This document shows, piece by piece, positions 1 to 9,328 of a stretch of 64,000 nucleotides of DNA. The DNA is from an uncultured Paracoccaceae bacterium (GTDB lineage Bacteria; Pseudomonadota; Alphaproteobacteria; Rhodobacterales; Rhodobacteraceae), in assembly GCA_947497985.1 (NCBI GenBank), contig CANMIX010000002.1, forward strand, positions 62,001 through 126,000, given 5' to 3'. The notes under the pieces were generated by a model, which made no database searches, was not told the origin of the DNA, and was given only the letters and a program-made list of their open reading frames with translations. Numbering within the stretch: position 1 is the first letter of the stretch; every line of letters starts with the position of its first letter. The position numbers and the translations under genes were made by a program.

Positions 1-1781
1 AGGAAATGCGCCTGTGTGGCGGCGGTTTTGGCATCTTTGGCCATGGCAACGTGACCTGTCTCGGAGAGGCATTGAACACGGTGCATGAGGAGCTGCCACT
101 ATACCGTGGGCAGAACGAGCAAAGCATGGGATTCGCGGCAGCTGGTTACGCCAAACAATGGCTGCGCCGTCGGTTTATGTTCTGCACTGCCAGTGCGGGC
201 CCGGGTACATCCAATCTGGTCACCGCGGCAGGTCTGGCGCACGCCAACCGTTTGCCGATGCTGCTGTTGTGTGGCGACACCTTTATTACCCGCCTGCCAG
301 ACCCTGTTTTGCAGCAGATGGAGAATTTCAACGATCCCACCTTTGGCGTGAATGACGCGTTTAAGCCAGTGGTGCGGTATTGGGATCGTATTTGTCACCC
401 GGCGCAGATCATTCAATCGCTGCCTGCGGCCATTGCCACCATGTTGGATCCGGCCGATTGTGGTCCGGCGTTTTTGGGCCTGCCGCAAGACGTGCAGGGC
501 TGGACCTATGATTATCCAGTCAAGTTTTTTGAAAAACATGTCCACCGCATTCGTCGCCAATCCCCAGATCAGGCAGAAATCGCAGATGCGATTGCAGCAC
601 TGGCCGCAGCGGAACGTCCGATGATCATTGCCGGTGGCGGTGTGCAATATTCCGGAGCGGTGGCTGAGCTGACCGCATTTGCGGAGGCGCATCAGATCCC
701 GGTGGTCGAAACCATCGCCGGGCGGGCCAATATGGTTGCAACCCATTCGCTGAATATCGGCCCTGTTGGCGTCACCGGGTCAGACAGTGCCAATGCCATT
801 GCCGAAAAAGCCGATGTTATTCTGGCGGTTGGAACCCGGTTGCAAGATTTCACCACCGGTTCCTGGACCGCATTTGCGCCGGATGCGCGCATTATTGGGG
901 TAAACGCGGCCCGTCACGATGCAGCGAAACATATGTCGCTGACGGTTGTGGGCGATGCAAAACTGACGTTGAACGCTTTGGCCGCCGCGTTGAAGTATAA
1001 GACCCCGGCCGATTGGGTGGCGTTTGCGCGAAGTGAGCGCACGAAATGGGACAGCTATGTTGAGGGCAATGTCGCCCATGGTGATCGACCCAATTCATAC
1101 GCGCAGGCGATCGGAGTGGTGAATGATCTGTGTGATCCCCGCGACCGTGTTGTCGCCGCCGCCGGTGGCCTGCCGGCCGAGGTGACCGCCAACTGGCGCA
1201 CCAAAGATATCGGCACCGTTGATGTTGAATTCGGCTTCTCCTGCATGGGGTACGAACTGGCCGGCGCATGGGGCGCCCGCATCGCGCAGGCCGAACAAGA
1301 ACCGGATCAAGACACCATAACCTTCTGCGGGGATGGGTCTTATATGATGTTGAATTCAGACATTTATTCCTCGGTTCTGAGTCAGAAGAAAATGATCGTT
1401 ATGTTGATGGATAATGGTGGTTTTGCGGTGATCAACAAACTGCAGAACAACACCGGCAACGACAGTTTCAACAATCTGCTGGCCGACTGCCCCACAATCC
1501 CCGCGCCTTTTGGCGTCGATTTTGTGGCTCATGCGGCGTCAATGGGGGCCACGGCGGAAAAAGTCGCGAACCCGGCCGAGCTGGGCGAAGCCTTCATGCG
1601 CGCCAAGGCCAGCGACAAGACCTATGTGATTGTCATGGACGTGGACCCCTATGAGGGGTGGACCACCGAAGGGCACACGTGGTGGGAAGTTGGCACGCCG
1701 CATATCACCGAAAGCGACAAGGTCCGTGCCGCGCACATCGATTGGGAATCCTCCCGCAACAAGCAGCGGAAGGGCGTATAA
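1..1781 (+). CDS. iolD: 3D-(3,5/4)-trihydroxycyclohexane-1,2-dione hydrolase IolD (5' end outside window)
   Basis: Thiamine-diphosphate-dependent enzyme of myo-inositol catabolism that opens the ring of the trione intermediate to give 5-deoxy-glucuronate. The visible 591 residues start at the conserved GIFGHGNV segment. They continue through the ThDP-enzyme Glu-containing part (ENEQSMGF-like: YRGQNEQSMGFAAAGYA) and the C-terminal ThDP/metal motif GDGSYMMLNSD...DNGGFAVINK. The first in-frame ATG at 6 lies inside the domain and the frame is open to base 1, so the true start is upstream of the window. The stop overlaps the iolC start (TAATG at 1779-1783), which indicates translational coupling. 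Confidence 0.93.
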   Translation, partial: EMRLCGGGFGIFGHGNVTCLGEALNTVHEELPLYRGQNEQSMGFAAAGYAKQWLRRRFMFCTASAGPGTSNLVTAAGLAHANRLPMLLLCGDTFITRLPDPVLQQMENFNDPTFGVNDAFKPVVRYWDRICHPAQIIQSLPAAIATMLDPADCGPAFLGLPQDVQGWTYDYPVKFFEKHVHRIRRQSPDQAEIADAIAALAAAERPMIIAGGGVQYSGAVAELTAFAEAHQIPVVETIAGRANMVATHSLNIGPVGVTGSDSANAIAEKADVILAVGTRLQDFTTGSWTAFAPDARIIGVNAARHDAAKHMSLTVVGDAKLTLNALAAALKYKTPADWVAFARSERTKWDSYVEGNVAHGDRPNSYAQAIGVVNDLCDPRDRVVAAAGGLPAEVTANWRTKDIGTVDVEFGFSCMGYELAGAWGARIAQAEQEPDQDTITFCGDGSYMMLNSDIYSSVLSQKKMIVMLMDNGGFAVINKLQNNTGNDSFNNLLADCPTIPAPFGVDFVAHAASMGATAEKVANPAELGEAFMRAKASDKTYVIVMDVDPYEGWTTEGHTWWEVGTPHITESDKVRAAHIDWESSRNKQRKGV

Positions 1782-2761
1782 TGTCTGCATTGATTGACGG
1801 CGTCAAAGGCAACCACTTTGCGGTGTTTGGTCGGGCGGGCATGGATATGTTCGCCGACCCCATCGGAACCAAGAGCGAAGATGCCACCCAGTTTCGCGCT
1901 GATCTTGGTGGATCATCAGCCAATATCTGTGCGGGCCTGGTTAAATTGGGCAGCCAAGCTGCACTTGTCACAACCGTATCGGATGATGCGGTGGGTCGGT
2001 TCTGCATCAATCGATTGCGCGACTATGGCGTCGACACGTCCTATGTGCGGGCCATTGGCGGCGAATATCGCACCTCGCTCGCGGTTTATGAAAGCTGCAT
2101 CGAGGATTTCCAAAACGTCATCTATCGCAACGGTGCGGCTGATTTTCAGGTGACCGAGGCAGATATGGATGCGGTGCGCTACAGCGATTTCACCGCGCTG
2201 ATCACCGCTGGCACCGTCTTTGCCGCCGAACCGTCGCGCGGTGCAACGTTTCGGGCGTTTGAACACGCGCGGGCGGCGGGCTTGCCGGTGATTTTTGATA
2301 TTGATTACCGCCCGTACAGCTGGCCGTCTCCCGAAGTTGCAGCCGATGTGCTGTCACGCGCGGGCGACGAAAGCGATCTGATCGTTGGCAATGACGAAGA
2401 GTTCGGCTTCATGGCCGGTGGCATTGAGAAAGGCCTTGATAAGGCCCGTGAACTGGCCGCGAGCGGTAAGATGGTGATTTACAAAATGGGCCATGAAGGC
2501 GCGATCACCCTGGTCGATGGCCAGGAAATCCGCACCGGTATCTACCCTGTCACAGCCGTGAAGCCCAATGGAGCAGGCGATAGCTTTATGGCGGGGCTTT
2601 TGGCCTCGATTGCGGCGGGTCACGACCTGCGGGATGCGGTGCTGCGCGGCTCGGCCTGTGCGTCGATTGTCGTATCCAGCGCAGGCTGCGCCGGGGCGAT
2701 GCCCACAACTGCCGGGCTTGAGGAATTTCTGTCCTCTCATGCCGGCCCGACTGATACTTAA
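1781..2761 (+). CDS. iolC: 5-dehydro-2-deoxygluconokinase IolC
   Basis: PfkB/ribokinase-family sugar kinase, 326 residues, that phosphorylates 5-dehydro-2-deoxygluconate in inositol catabolism. It shows the N-terminal FGRAGMDMFADP region, the substrate glycines LGGSSANICAGL and the catalytic PfkB signature PNGAGDSFMAGLLA near residue 270. The frame is open further upstream, but the ATG at 1781 overlaps the iolD stop and matches the family N-terminus. It is a stand-alone kinase; many proteobacterial IolC proteins carry a C-terminal DUF2090 domain that is absent here. The aldolase role is supplied by the class II aldolase two genes downstream. Confidence 0.92.
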   Translation: MSALIDGVKGNHFAVFGRAGMDMFADPIGTKSEDATQFRADLGGSSANICAGLVKLGSQAALVTTVSDDAVGRFCINRLRDYGVDTSYVRAIGGEYRTSLAVYESCIEDFQNVIYRNGAADFQVTEADMDAVRYSDFTALITAGTVFAAEPSRGATFRAFEHARAAGLPVIFDIDYRPYSWPSPEVAADVLSRAGDESDLIVGNDEEFGFMAGGIEKGLDKARELAASGKMVIYKMGHEGAITLVDGQEIRTGIYPVTAVKPNGAGDSFMAGLLASIAAGHDLRDAVLRGSACASIVVSSAGCAGAMPTTAGLEEFLSSHAGPTDT

Positions 2762-2775
2762 TAAGGAACCTCCAA

Positions 2776-3633
2776 ATGCATATCCCCCCCTTTGATAATA
2801 AGAATAAACCGATCGTGGATGCAGAGCATGACTTGGTTCCGCTGAACTATTTCAACATCGTCAAACTGACCAAAGGCGAAATCTTTGAATACGCCGTACC
2901 TGGCTATGAGACCTGTATCGTGCCGGCCACCGGCACCGTGGATGTTGAAGTAGACGGTGTGAAATACGCGGATCTGGGCCTGCGCCGCGAAGATGTATGG
3001 GACGCGGAACCCGAAGGTGTTTACGTGCCTGTCGGGGCCAAGGTCCGCATCACCTGTAAGACCGACGCGACCGAGACATTTATCGCGGGTGCCAAATTTG
3101 ACAAGGTTCTGGAACCGTTTGACGTGCGTGCGGCGGATATCGACATGGTGCAATACGGGTCAGACGACACCAAAACCCACCGCAAGATCAAACACATCCT
3201 TGGCACCAAATATCATGACAAGGTCGGCCGTCTGCTGGTGTCTGAGCTGTTCACAGTCGGCGAAGGCGGCTGGTCCGGCTTCCCAAGCCACAAACACGAT
3301 ACAGATCGTCCCGGTGATGACGGTGACATGATCGAAACCCGCCATGATGAGACCTATAACTTTCGGTTCAAGCCCAACTATGGCTCGGGCGTGCAGATGC
3401 TGCAGCGTGAAGACAACAAACCGGGTGAGGCTTATCATATCATGGATGGGTCCACGATCATGCTGGACAAAGGATATCATCCTTGTGCGGTTCTACCGGG
3501 CTATCAGATGTATTACTTCACCATTCTGGGCGGCCTCAGCCAACGCAGCCTGAAACAGTATTTCCAACCCACGCATGAGGAACAGCTGCACACCATCCCA
3601 GGCATCATGGATATGGTGGCCAAGTTCAAATGA
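2776..3633 (+). CDS. iolB: 5-deoxy-glucuronate isomerase IolB
   Basis: Cupin-type isomerase, 285 residues, that converts 5-deoxy-glucuronate to 5-dehydro-2-deoxygluconate. The bicupin fold is recognisable: the metal-site segment FPSHKHDTDRPG lies around residues 173-184 and a second acidic/histidine part follows (ETRHDETYNFRF). The length fits the KduI/IolB family. A Shine-Dalgarno-like AAGGAACC precedes the ATG, 14 bases after iolC. Its stop overlaps the start of the next gene by 4 bases. Confidence 0.93.
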   Translation: MHIPPFDNKNKPIVDAEHDLVPLNYFNIVKLTKGEIFEYAVPGYETCIVPATGTVDVEVDGVKYADLGLRREDVWDAEPEGVYVPVGAKVRITCKTDATETFIAGAKFDKVLEPFDVRAADIDMVQYGSDDTKTHRKIKHILGTKYHDKVGRLLVSELFTVGEGGWSGFPSHKHDTDRPGDDGDMIETRHDETYNFRFKPNYGSGVQMLQREDNKPGEAYHIMDGSTIMLDKGYHPCAVLPGYQMYYFTILGGLSQRSLKQYFQPTHEEQLHTIPGIMDMVAKFK

Positions 3634-4454
3634 CCCTTGTAACGTTAAAAGATGTTCTGCAGCCGGCACTTGCCAACGGTCACGCGGTAGCCGGGTTGGT
3701 GACGCTGGGTTGGGAAGATATGCGCGCCTATGTAGCCGCGGCCGAAGCCGAGAACTGCCCGGTGATCCTGCAGGCTGGCCCGTCGTGTCGCGAACATACG
3801 CCGCTGCCGATTTTGGGCAAAATGTTCCGCCACCTGGCCGAAGGCGCTTCGGTTCCGGTGGTGGCTCATTTGGACCACGGATATTCAGCCGAGGATTGCC
3901 GGATTGCCATCGACAGCGGCTTCACCTCTGTCATGTTTGATGGCTCGCGCACGCCGTTGCAGCAAAACATTGATGACACGGGCGACATTGTGGAAATGGC
4001 ACATGCGGCGGGTGTGTCCTGCGAAGGGGAGATCGGCTTTGTCGGCTATTCCGGCGGTGAAAACTCTGCCGGAACAGACCCTGAGGAAGCGGCAAAATTC
4101 GCCCGTGACACCGGTGTGGACGCCATGGCGATCTCGGTCGGGAACGTGCATTTGCAACAGGACAAGGAAGGCGGGCTGGACGAACCCCGCATCCGTGCCA
4201 TCGAGGCGGTCACCGAGGTTCCATTGGTGATCCACGGCGGTTCCGGCGTACCGCTGGAGCAGCGAACCCGATTGGCACGCGGCTCAAAGATCTGCAAATT
4301 CAACATCGGAACCGAGCTGCGCATGGCTTTTGGCACCGCGTTGCGAGAGGCGGTGAACAGCGATCCAGATCGGTTTGATCGGGTCAGCATCCTAAAGGAA
4401 ACGCATGACCCGGTGGTCGCTGCTGCGCGGCGTGTGCTTCAGGGGTTTCGTTAG
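3630..4454 (+). CDS. iolJ: Class II fructose-bisphosphate aldolase family protein, probable 6-phospho-5-dehydro-2-deoxygluconate aldolase
   Basis: Zinc-dependent class II aldolase, 274 residues. It shows the active-site HLDHG (His80-Gly84), CEGEIGFVGYSGG, the second metal/phosphate segment VIHGGSGVP and the C-terminal FNIGTELR phosphate-binding part. In the iol operon the expected reaction is cleavage of 6-phospho-5-dehydro-2-deoxygluconate to malonate semialdehyde and dihydroxyacetone phosphate. The gene overlaps iolB by ATGA, so it is the last visible gene of the operon. The symbol is assigned from context; from sequence alone another class II aldolase such as a tagatose-bisphosphate aldolase cannot be excluded. 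Confidence 0.82.
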   Translation: MTLVTLKDVLQPALANGHAVAGLVTLGWEDMRAYVAAAEAENCPVILQAGPSCREHTPLPILGKMFRHLAEGASVPVVAHLDHGYSAEDCRIAIDSGFTSVMFDGSRTPLQQNIDDTGDIVEMAHAAGVSCEGEIGFVGYSGGENSAGTDPEEAAKFARDTGVDAMAISVGNVHLQQDKEGGLDEPRIRAIEAVTEVPLVIHGGSGVPLEQRTRLARGSKICKFNIGTELRMAFGTALREAVNSDPDRFDRVSILKETHDPVVAAARRVLQGFR

Positions 4455-4472
4455 AGCATTAAAATCAAAGCT

Positions 4473-4507
4473 TGTGGAAGGTCACATCTGCAATGTGGCG
4501 TTCCACA
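4473..4507. terminator. Imperfect 15-bp inverted repeat between convergent genes
   Basis: Arms at 4473-4487 and 4493-4507 (TGTGGAA...TTCCACA) pair over 15 positions with two mismatches or wobbles around a 5-base loop. It lies just after the aldolase stop and just before the 3' end of the convergent lysR gene. This suggests a bidirectional transcription stop or mRNA-end hairpin. No T-run follows, so factor-independent termination is not certain. Confidence 0.45.
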
Positions 4508-4530
4508 TGCCGGGCGACGCCCCGAAGTTA

Positions 4531-5430
4531 TCACTTGCTCATACAGGAAAAGGGATCCGAAGGCGTATTCAGACGTACATGGCGCATAAAAGCGAGGGCA
4601 ATACGTGGTACAGGTTGTTGTGACGACACTGCAAAATGCACTTTATACGCAATTGGCGAGTTGAAGCGAACAAACGCCATCTCATCTGATCGATAGTGGT
4701 AAAGAGGAAATGGGTTGATCACCGCAATGCCCATCCCTTCTCTAGCAAGATCTGCCGCTGCATATGAAGTTGACACTTCTGCCACAACATGCGGTTTTGC
4801 CTGTTCCTGATTCAACAACCGGTCTAACTGTCCTCGTCGCACATGTCGCCGGGTAAGCGCGATCAAATTCTGCCCGTCAAGATCCGCCGGGCTGATCTCA
4901 CTCCGCGTGGCAAAGGGATGGTCCAGGCTCATAGCGCAGACCGCGCTGACGGATCTGTAGGAGATCAGTTTTACCCCTGCCCGAGATGCATCCACGCCGC
5001 AAATCGCCAAGTCAAATCGCCCGTCCAAAATTCCGGTGACCGCATCATCATTCGTGCTGACTTCAAAACTGACGTAGTAATGCGGGTTGATCTGCAAAAA
5101 CCGGTTTATGTGGGACACGAGAAACCGCTGGGCAAAAGACGGCGGAGCAATCAGACGCAGTGTTTCCGACACAGGTTCTGACGGTCCATCAATTAAATCT
5201 AACGCATCAAACAGGGAATCCAGGCGCCGGTTTAGAACCAGCGCTTCCTGAGTGGGTTGCAGGCGTCCGGCAATTCGCTCAAAAAATATGCGCCCCTGAC
5301 GGGTTTCCAACGATGCAATCGAACGCGAGATGGCTGATTGTGACACCCCCAGCTGCGCCGCCGCAGCTGTGGCCGTTCCCGCCTGAATCAAGGCGCGAAA
5401 CGCCTCATACTCAGCTATAGAGTGTCCCAT
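4531..5430 (-). CDS. LysR-family transcriptional regulator
   Basis: About 299 residues. It has an N-terminal winged helix-turn-helix (AEYEAFRALIQAG...LGVSQSAISRSIASLE) and a LysR substrate-binding domain. The ATG at 5430 has an AGGA 5-8 bases upstream and is preferred over the in-frame ATG at 5454. It is divergent from the M19 dipeptidase/dipeptide importer operon, with nested palindromes in the gap. It therefore probably controls that operon in response to a peptide or amino-acid ligand; the ligand is not deducible. Confidence 0.9.
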   Translation of the reverse strand: MGHSIAEYEAFRALIQAGTATAAAAQLGVSQSAISRSIASLETRQGRIFFERIAGRLQPTQEALVLNRRLDSLFDALDLIDGPSEPVSETLRLIAPPSFAQRFLVSHINRFLQINPHYYVSFEVSTNDDAVTGILDGRFDLAICGVDASRAGVKLISYRSVSAVCAMSLDHPFATRSEISPADLDGQNLIALTRRHVRRGQLDRLLNQEQAKPHVVAEVSTSYAAADLAREGMGIAVINPFPLYHYRSDEMAFVRFNSPIAYKVHFAVSSQQPVPRIALAFMRHVRLNTPSDPFSCMSK

Positions 5431-5471
5431 TCGTCCTGTGCGCGCGCCAGCCATCCTGCAAAACCGTTATG

Positions 5472-5507
5472 GATCAATGAGTTTAACTCATGCACATTTT
5501 ATTGATC
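5472..5507. promoter_or_regulatory. Nested palindromes, probable LysR operator
   Basis: A near-perfect palindrome ATGAGTT-T-AACTCAT occupies 5477-5491. It sits inside an outer inverted pair GATCAAT (5472-5478) and ATTGATC (5501-5507). The position in the 126-base gap between divergent lysR and the dipeptidase operon is typical for LysR binding sites. The palindromes are seen; the regulator assignment is inference. Confidence 0.5.
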
Positions 5508-5556
5508 TATGCACGCTGAGTCGCAACCATCGTGATACTTTCACAAAGGTAATCTC

Positions 5557-6615
5557 ATGGTTGAGGCGATCCCTGCCGTTTTTGACGGCCATAATGATGT
5601 GCTCTTACGTCTTTATTCTGAAGGCGGCCGAGCAGCACTGGATAGTTTTCGTACAGGCCGCGACGGCGCAATCGATCTGCCCAAGGCGAGACAAGGCGGG
5701 TTCGGAGGTGGGTTCTTTGCGGTCTACGTGCCCTCCCCCATTGATCTGGATGAAAAATTAAAGGCAACGGCCTCTGACAGCTACGATCTACCCCTGCCGG
5801 ACCCAATCGACTGGGAAGTCGCGATCAGTGTTGTGCTTCATCAAAGCGCCCTTCTGACCGAATTGGACCGACGTGGTGATCTAAAAATCGTGCGCAATGT
5901 CGCCGATATTCACGCAGCCTGGTCACAAAACAAACTGGCTGCGGTCTTTCATATCGAAGGTGCCGAAGGCATTGATGAAGATTTGCATGCCTTAGACCTG
6001 CTTCATGCCGCTGGATTACGCTCACTAGGGCCCGTCTGGAGCCGCAATAACATCTTTGGTGAAGGGGTGCCGTTTCGCTTTCCGTCGACCGGAGATATTG
6101 GGGCCGGCCTCAGCGATCATGGCAAACGATTGATCCGGCGCTGCAATCAACTCAAAATCATGGTAGACTTGTCCCATCTCAACGAAGCCGGGTTCTGGGA
6201 CGTTGCGCGTATATCGGACGCGCCGCTTGTTGCGACCCATTCAAACGCGCATGCGGTTTCCCCGCACTCTAGAAACCTGACAGACAAGCAATTGGCCGCA
6301 ATTGCCGAAAGTGACGGCATCGTCGGACTGAATTTCGCTGTGTGTTTTCTGCGGGCAGACGGGCAAAACAGGGCCGATACGTCGCTGGATCAGATGTTGC
6401 AACATTTGGATCATCTGATTTCTGTGGTTGGCGAGGATCGCGTTGGCTTGGGGTCTGATTACGACGGGGCCACAGTACCCCAAGACGTCACATCAGTGAC
6501 GGACTTGCCCAATTTGCGACAGGCGATGGTCGCTCACGGATATGATGCAGAGCTGATCGAAAAGCTCTGCCACAAGAATTGGCTGCGCGTGTTGGCCAAA
6601 ACCTGGGGAGGCTGA
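5557..6615 (+). CDS. Membrane dipeptidase (peptidase family M19)
   Basis: Zinc dipeptidase of the renal dipeptidase family, 352 residues. It shows the HxD motif DGHNDV (His12, Asp14), the bridging Glu in FHIEGAEGI, and the later zinc ligands in MVDLSHLNEAG and THSNAHAV. It also has GLGSDYDG near the C-terminus. No signal peptide is seen, so it is probably cytoplasmic. AAAGG lies 8 bases before the ATG. It leads an operon with a dipeptide ABC importer, so it likely hydrolyses imported dipeptides; members of this family often accept D-residues at the second position. Confidence 0.9.
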   Translation: MVEAIPAVFDGHNDVLLRLYSEGGRAALDSFRTGRDGAIDLPKARQGGFGGGFFAVYVPSPIDLDEKLKATASDSYDLPLPDPIDWEVAISVVLHQSALLTELDRRGDLKIVRNVADIHAAWSQNKLAAVFHIEGAEGIDEDLHALDLLHAAGLRSLGPVWSRNNIFGEGVPFRFPSTGDIGAGLSDHGKRLIRRCNQLKIMVDLSHLNEAGFWDVARISDAPLVATHSNAHAVSPHSRNLTDKQLAAIAESDGIVGLNFAVCFLRADGQNRADTSLDQMLQHLDHLISVVGEDRVGLGSDYDGATVPQDVTSVTDLPNLRQAMVAHGYDAELIEKLCHKNWLRVLAKTWGG

Positions 6616-6672
6616 CGCAAGATCAGCCCCACGGTTTCCCACTTTGGATCACTATAAATCAGGAGAGGTACT

Positions 6673-8265
6673 ATGATGATTTTCAAATCCCTATTGGCGG
6701 GTGCCGCCATCGGACTTGCCATTAGCACGTCGCCTATGGCCATTGCCGCAACACCAGACAATGTTTTGGTTGTTGCCATGCGCATTGATGACATCACGAC
6801 CTTGGATCCCGCCGAGAGTTTTGAATTCGCGGGCGGAGATGTGTCGCGCAATGTCTATATGAAATTGGTGAATTTCGATCCAACTGACTTGGACGCCGGT
6901 TACAAACCTGAGATTGCCGAAAGCTGGACGGTGTCCGATGATGGCACCACAATTACCTTCAAAATCAAAGAGGGATTAAGCTTTCACTCTGGAAATCCAG
7001 TCACCGCCGAAGACGTGGAATTCTCTCTGCAACGTGCTGTTTTGTTGAACAAAACGCCATCTTTTATTCTAACGCAATTTGGGTTTAGCGCCGAAAACGT
7101 TGCGCAAACCATTAAGGCAGACGGGGACACCGTTACGATCACCACCGATCAGCCCTATGCGACGTCCTTTGTATTGAACTGCCTGACCGCAACCATCGGG
7201 GGCATCGTTGATAAAAAGACCGTTCTTGCACATGAAGTAGACGGCGACATGGGCAACGAATGGCTCAAGACAAATTCCGCAGGTTCCGGCGCCTATTCTG
7301 TGCAAGCTTGGAACCCAAGCGACAGCGTCGTCATGACCGCCAATCCCGACTACTATCGCGGCACGCCAGAGATGACCCGCGTTATCATCAAACACGTCCA
7401 AGAAAGCGCATCACAACGCCTGCAGCTGGAACGAGGCGACATCGATGTGGCCCGCAACCTGAACCCAGAAGATGTCGCGGGCATTTCCTCGGTTGAAGGT
7501 GTTAAGGTCGTCGACGAGTTGAAGGGGCGCCTGATGTATCTGTCCCTAAACCAGCAACATCCGGTTCTGTCCAAACCAAAAGTGCGCGAAGCCTTTAAAT
7601 ATCTGGTCGACTATGAAGGAATGACCCAATCGTTCCTCAAAGGTCAGTACACGGTTCATCAGAATTTCCTGCCGCAGACCTATCTGGGGGCTTCATCTGA
7701 AAATCCTTTTGCACTGAACTTGGAGAAAGCCAAGGCCCTGCTGGAAGAAGCCGGAGTTGACGGGCTTGAACTGACTGTTGGCGTGCGTGAGGCGCAGGAA
7801 CGGTTGGAAATCGCCCAGAGTTTCCAGAACAATGCCGCCGCAGCGGGTATCAAGGTGAACCTGACAGTTGGAACCGGCAAACAGATCCTTGGCCAATATC
7901 GTGCGCGTGAACTAGACGTATACCTTGGTGCATGGGGCCCTGATTATCCGGATCCACATACCAACGCAGGCACGTTTGCCTTTAACCCCGACAATTCCAA
8001 AGAGGCCAATGCCACCGGTCTTCTCGCCTGGCGCAATGGTTGGGACACGGCCGGTCTGACCGAAAAAACCGCCGCCGCCGTGGTCGAGAATGATCGTGCT
8101 GTTCGCGCGAAACTCTATGACGAGATCCAGGCAGAGTTCCGCGAAACCTCGCCGTTTATTGTCATGGCCCAGCAGATTGAACAAAACGCCATGAACGAAA
8201 AAGTCATGAATTTCTCTGGCGGGCAGGCAATCACCTCTGCGTCTTATTGGCAAGTGACCAAATAA
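6673..8265 (+). CDS. ABC transporter substrate-binding protein, peptide family 5
   Basis: Periplasmic solute-binding protein, 530 residues, DppA/OppA-like. The N-terminal signal peptide ends near residue 27 (MAIAATPDN). It is followed by the family segments TLDPAESFEF, PEIAESWTVSDDGTTITF and LSFHSGNPVTAEDVEFS. AGGAGAGG precedes the ATG. It lies directly upstream of the two permease genes and downstream of the dipeptidase, so it is expected to capture di- or oligopeptides. The exact ligand is not deducible. Confidence 0.93.
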   Translation: MMIFKSLLAGAAIGLAISTSPMAIAATPDNVLVVAMRIDDITTLDPAESFEFAGGDVSRNVYMKLVNFDPTDLDAGYKPEIAESWTVSDDGTTITFKIKEGLSFHSGNPVTAEDVEFSLQRAVLLNKTPSFILTQFGFSAENVAQTIKADGDTVTITTDQPYATSFVLNCLTATIGGIVDKKTVLAHEVDGDMGNEWLKTNSAGSGAYSVQAWNPSDSVVMTANPDYYRGTPEMTRVIIKHVQESASQRLQLERGDIDVARNLNPEDVAGISSVEGVKVVDELKGRLMYLSLNQQHPVLSKPKVREAFKYLVDYEGMTQSFLKGQYTVHQNFLPQTYLGASSENPFALNLEKAKALLEEAGVDGLELTVGVREAQERLEIAQSFQNNAAAAGIKVNLTVGTGKQILGQYRARELDVYLGAWGPDYPDPHTNAGTFAFNPDNSKEANATGLLAWRNGWDTAGLTEKTAAAVVENDRAVRAKLYDEIQAEFRETSPFIVMAQQIEQNAMNEKVMNFSGGQAITSASYWQVTK

Positions 8266-8266
8266 T

Positions 8267-9328
8267 ATGGTCTCCGTGACATCGCAGCCAGAAGAGGGGC
8301 GCAAATCTGCGCCCTTCCCAGCCTGGCTCCGCAAATTTCTGACCACATGTGGCTCAATCGCGGCGACCATGCTTGGGCTGCTTCTGGTGACCTTTGTCAT
8401 TGGTCGGGTGATGCCAATCGATCCGGTTTTGGCCATCGTTGGAGAACGCGCAAGCCAGGAAAGCTATGACGCAGTCTATCACCAACTTGGTCTCGACAAG
8501 CCATTGATGGTCCAATTTTTCTACTACTTATGGGATGTCTTGCACGGCGATTTTGGCAACAGCCTGCTGACGGCCCGGCCAGTCTCTCAGGACATCGCCC
8601 GTGTGTTTCCAGCGACCATGGAACTGGCCACTTTGGGCGTGGTAATCGGTATGTTCTTGGGCATTCCTATGGGCGTTTTATCTGCCGTACATCGTGGTAC
8701 ATGGATCGACCAAACAATCCGGGTGCTCACGCTTGTAGGCTATTCGATGCCGATCTTCTGGCTTGGCATGATGGGATTATTGTTGTTTTACGGTATCCTA
8801 GGATGGGTTGGCGGTCCGGGACGCCTGGACATCTTCTTCGAAGGGCTGGTCCCTTCGGTCACCGGAATGGTTCTGGTGGATGCCCTGTTAGCCGGCGATA
8901 TGGACGTCTTTTGGAACGGGTTTTCCCACCTCATCTTACCGGCCTCTCTGCTAGGATACTATTCATTGGCCTATATCAGCAGAATGACGCGGTCCTTCAT
9001 GTTGGAACAACTCAGCGCCGAGTACATTACAACCGCTCGCGTCAAAGGCCTGTCGGAACGTCAGGTGATATGGGGGCACGCTTTCAAGAACATTCGGGTG
9101 CAATTGGTAACCGTGGTTGCCTTGTCTTACGCCAACCTTTTGGAAGGCTCCGTCTTAACCGAGATCATCTTTAGCTGGCCCGGTATCGGCAGCTACATCA
9201 CAACTGCACTGCTGAGCGCGGATATGAATGCAGTTCTGGGAGGGACTGTTGTTGTCGGCCTGATTTTTATCTGCCTCAATATCCTGTCGGACCTTCTGTA
9301 CAAGATCTTTGATCCGAGGGCGAAATGA
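8267..9328 (+). CDS. ABC transporter permease, DppB/OppB-like
   Basis: Inner-membrane permease of 353 residues with an N-terminal transmembrane segment around residues 23-46 and further helices. The EAA loop region ITTARVKGLSERQVIWGHAFKN is recognisable, followed by the family C-terminus. It starts one base after the substrate-binding protein stop and overlaps the next permease by 4 bases (ATGA). It forms the membrane channel together with the DppC-like partner. Confidence 0.93.
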   Translation: MVSVTSQPEEGRKSAPFPAWLRKFLTTCGSIAATMLGLLLVTFVIGRVMPIDPVLAIVGERASQESYDAVYHQLGLDKPLMVQFFYYLWDVLHGDFGNSLLTARPVSQDIARVFPATMELATLGVVIGMFLGIPMGVLSAVHRGTWIDQTIRVLTLVGYSMPIFWLGMMGLLLFYGILGWVGGPGRLDIFFEGLVPSVTGMVLVDALLAGDMDVFWNGFSHLILPASLLGYYSLAYISRMTRSFMLEQLSAEYITTARVKGLSERQVIWGHAFKNIRVQLVTVVALSYANLLEGSVLTEIIFSWPGIGSYITTALLSADMNAVLGGTVVVGLIFICLNILSDLLYKIFDPRAK

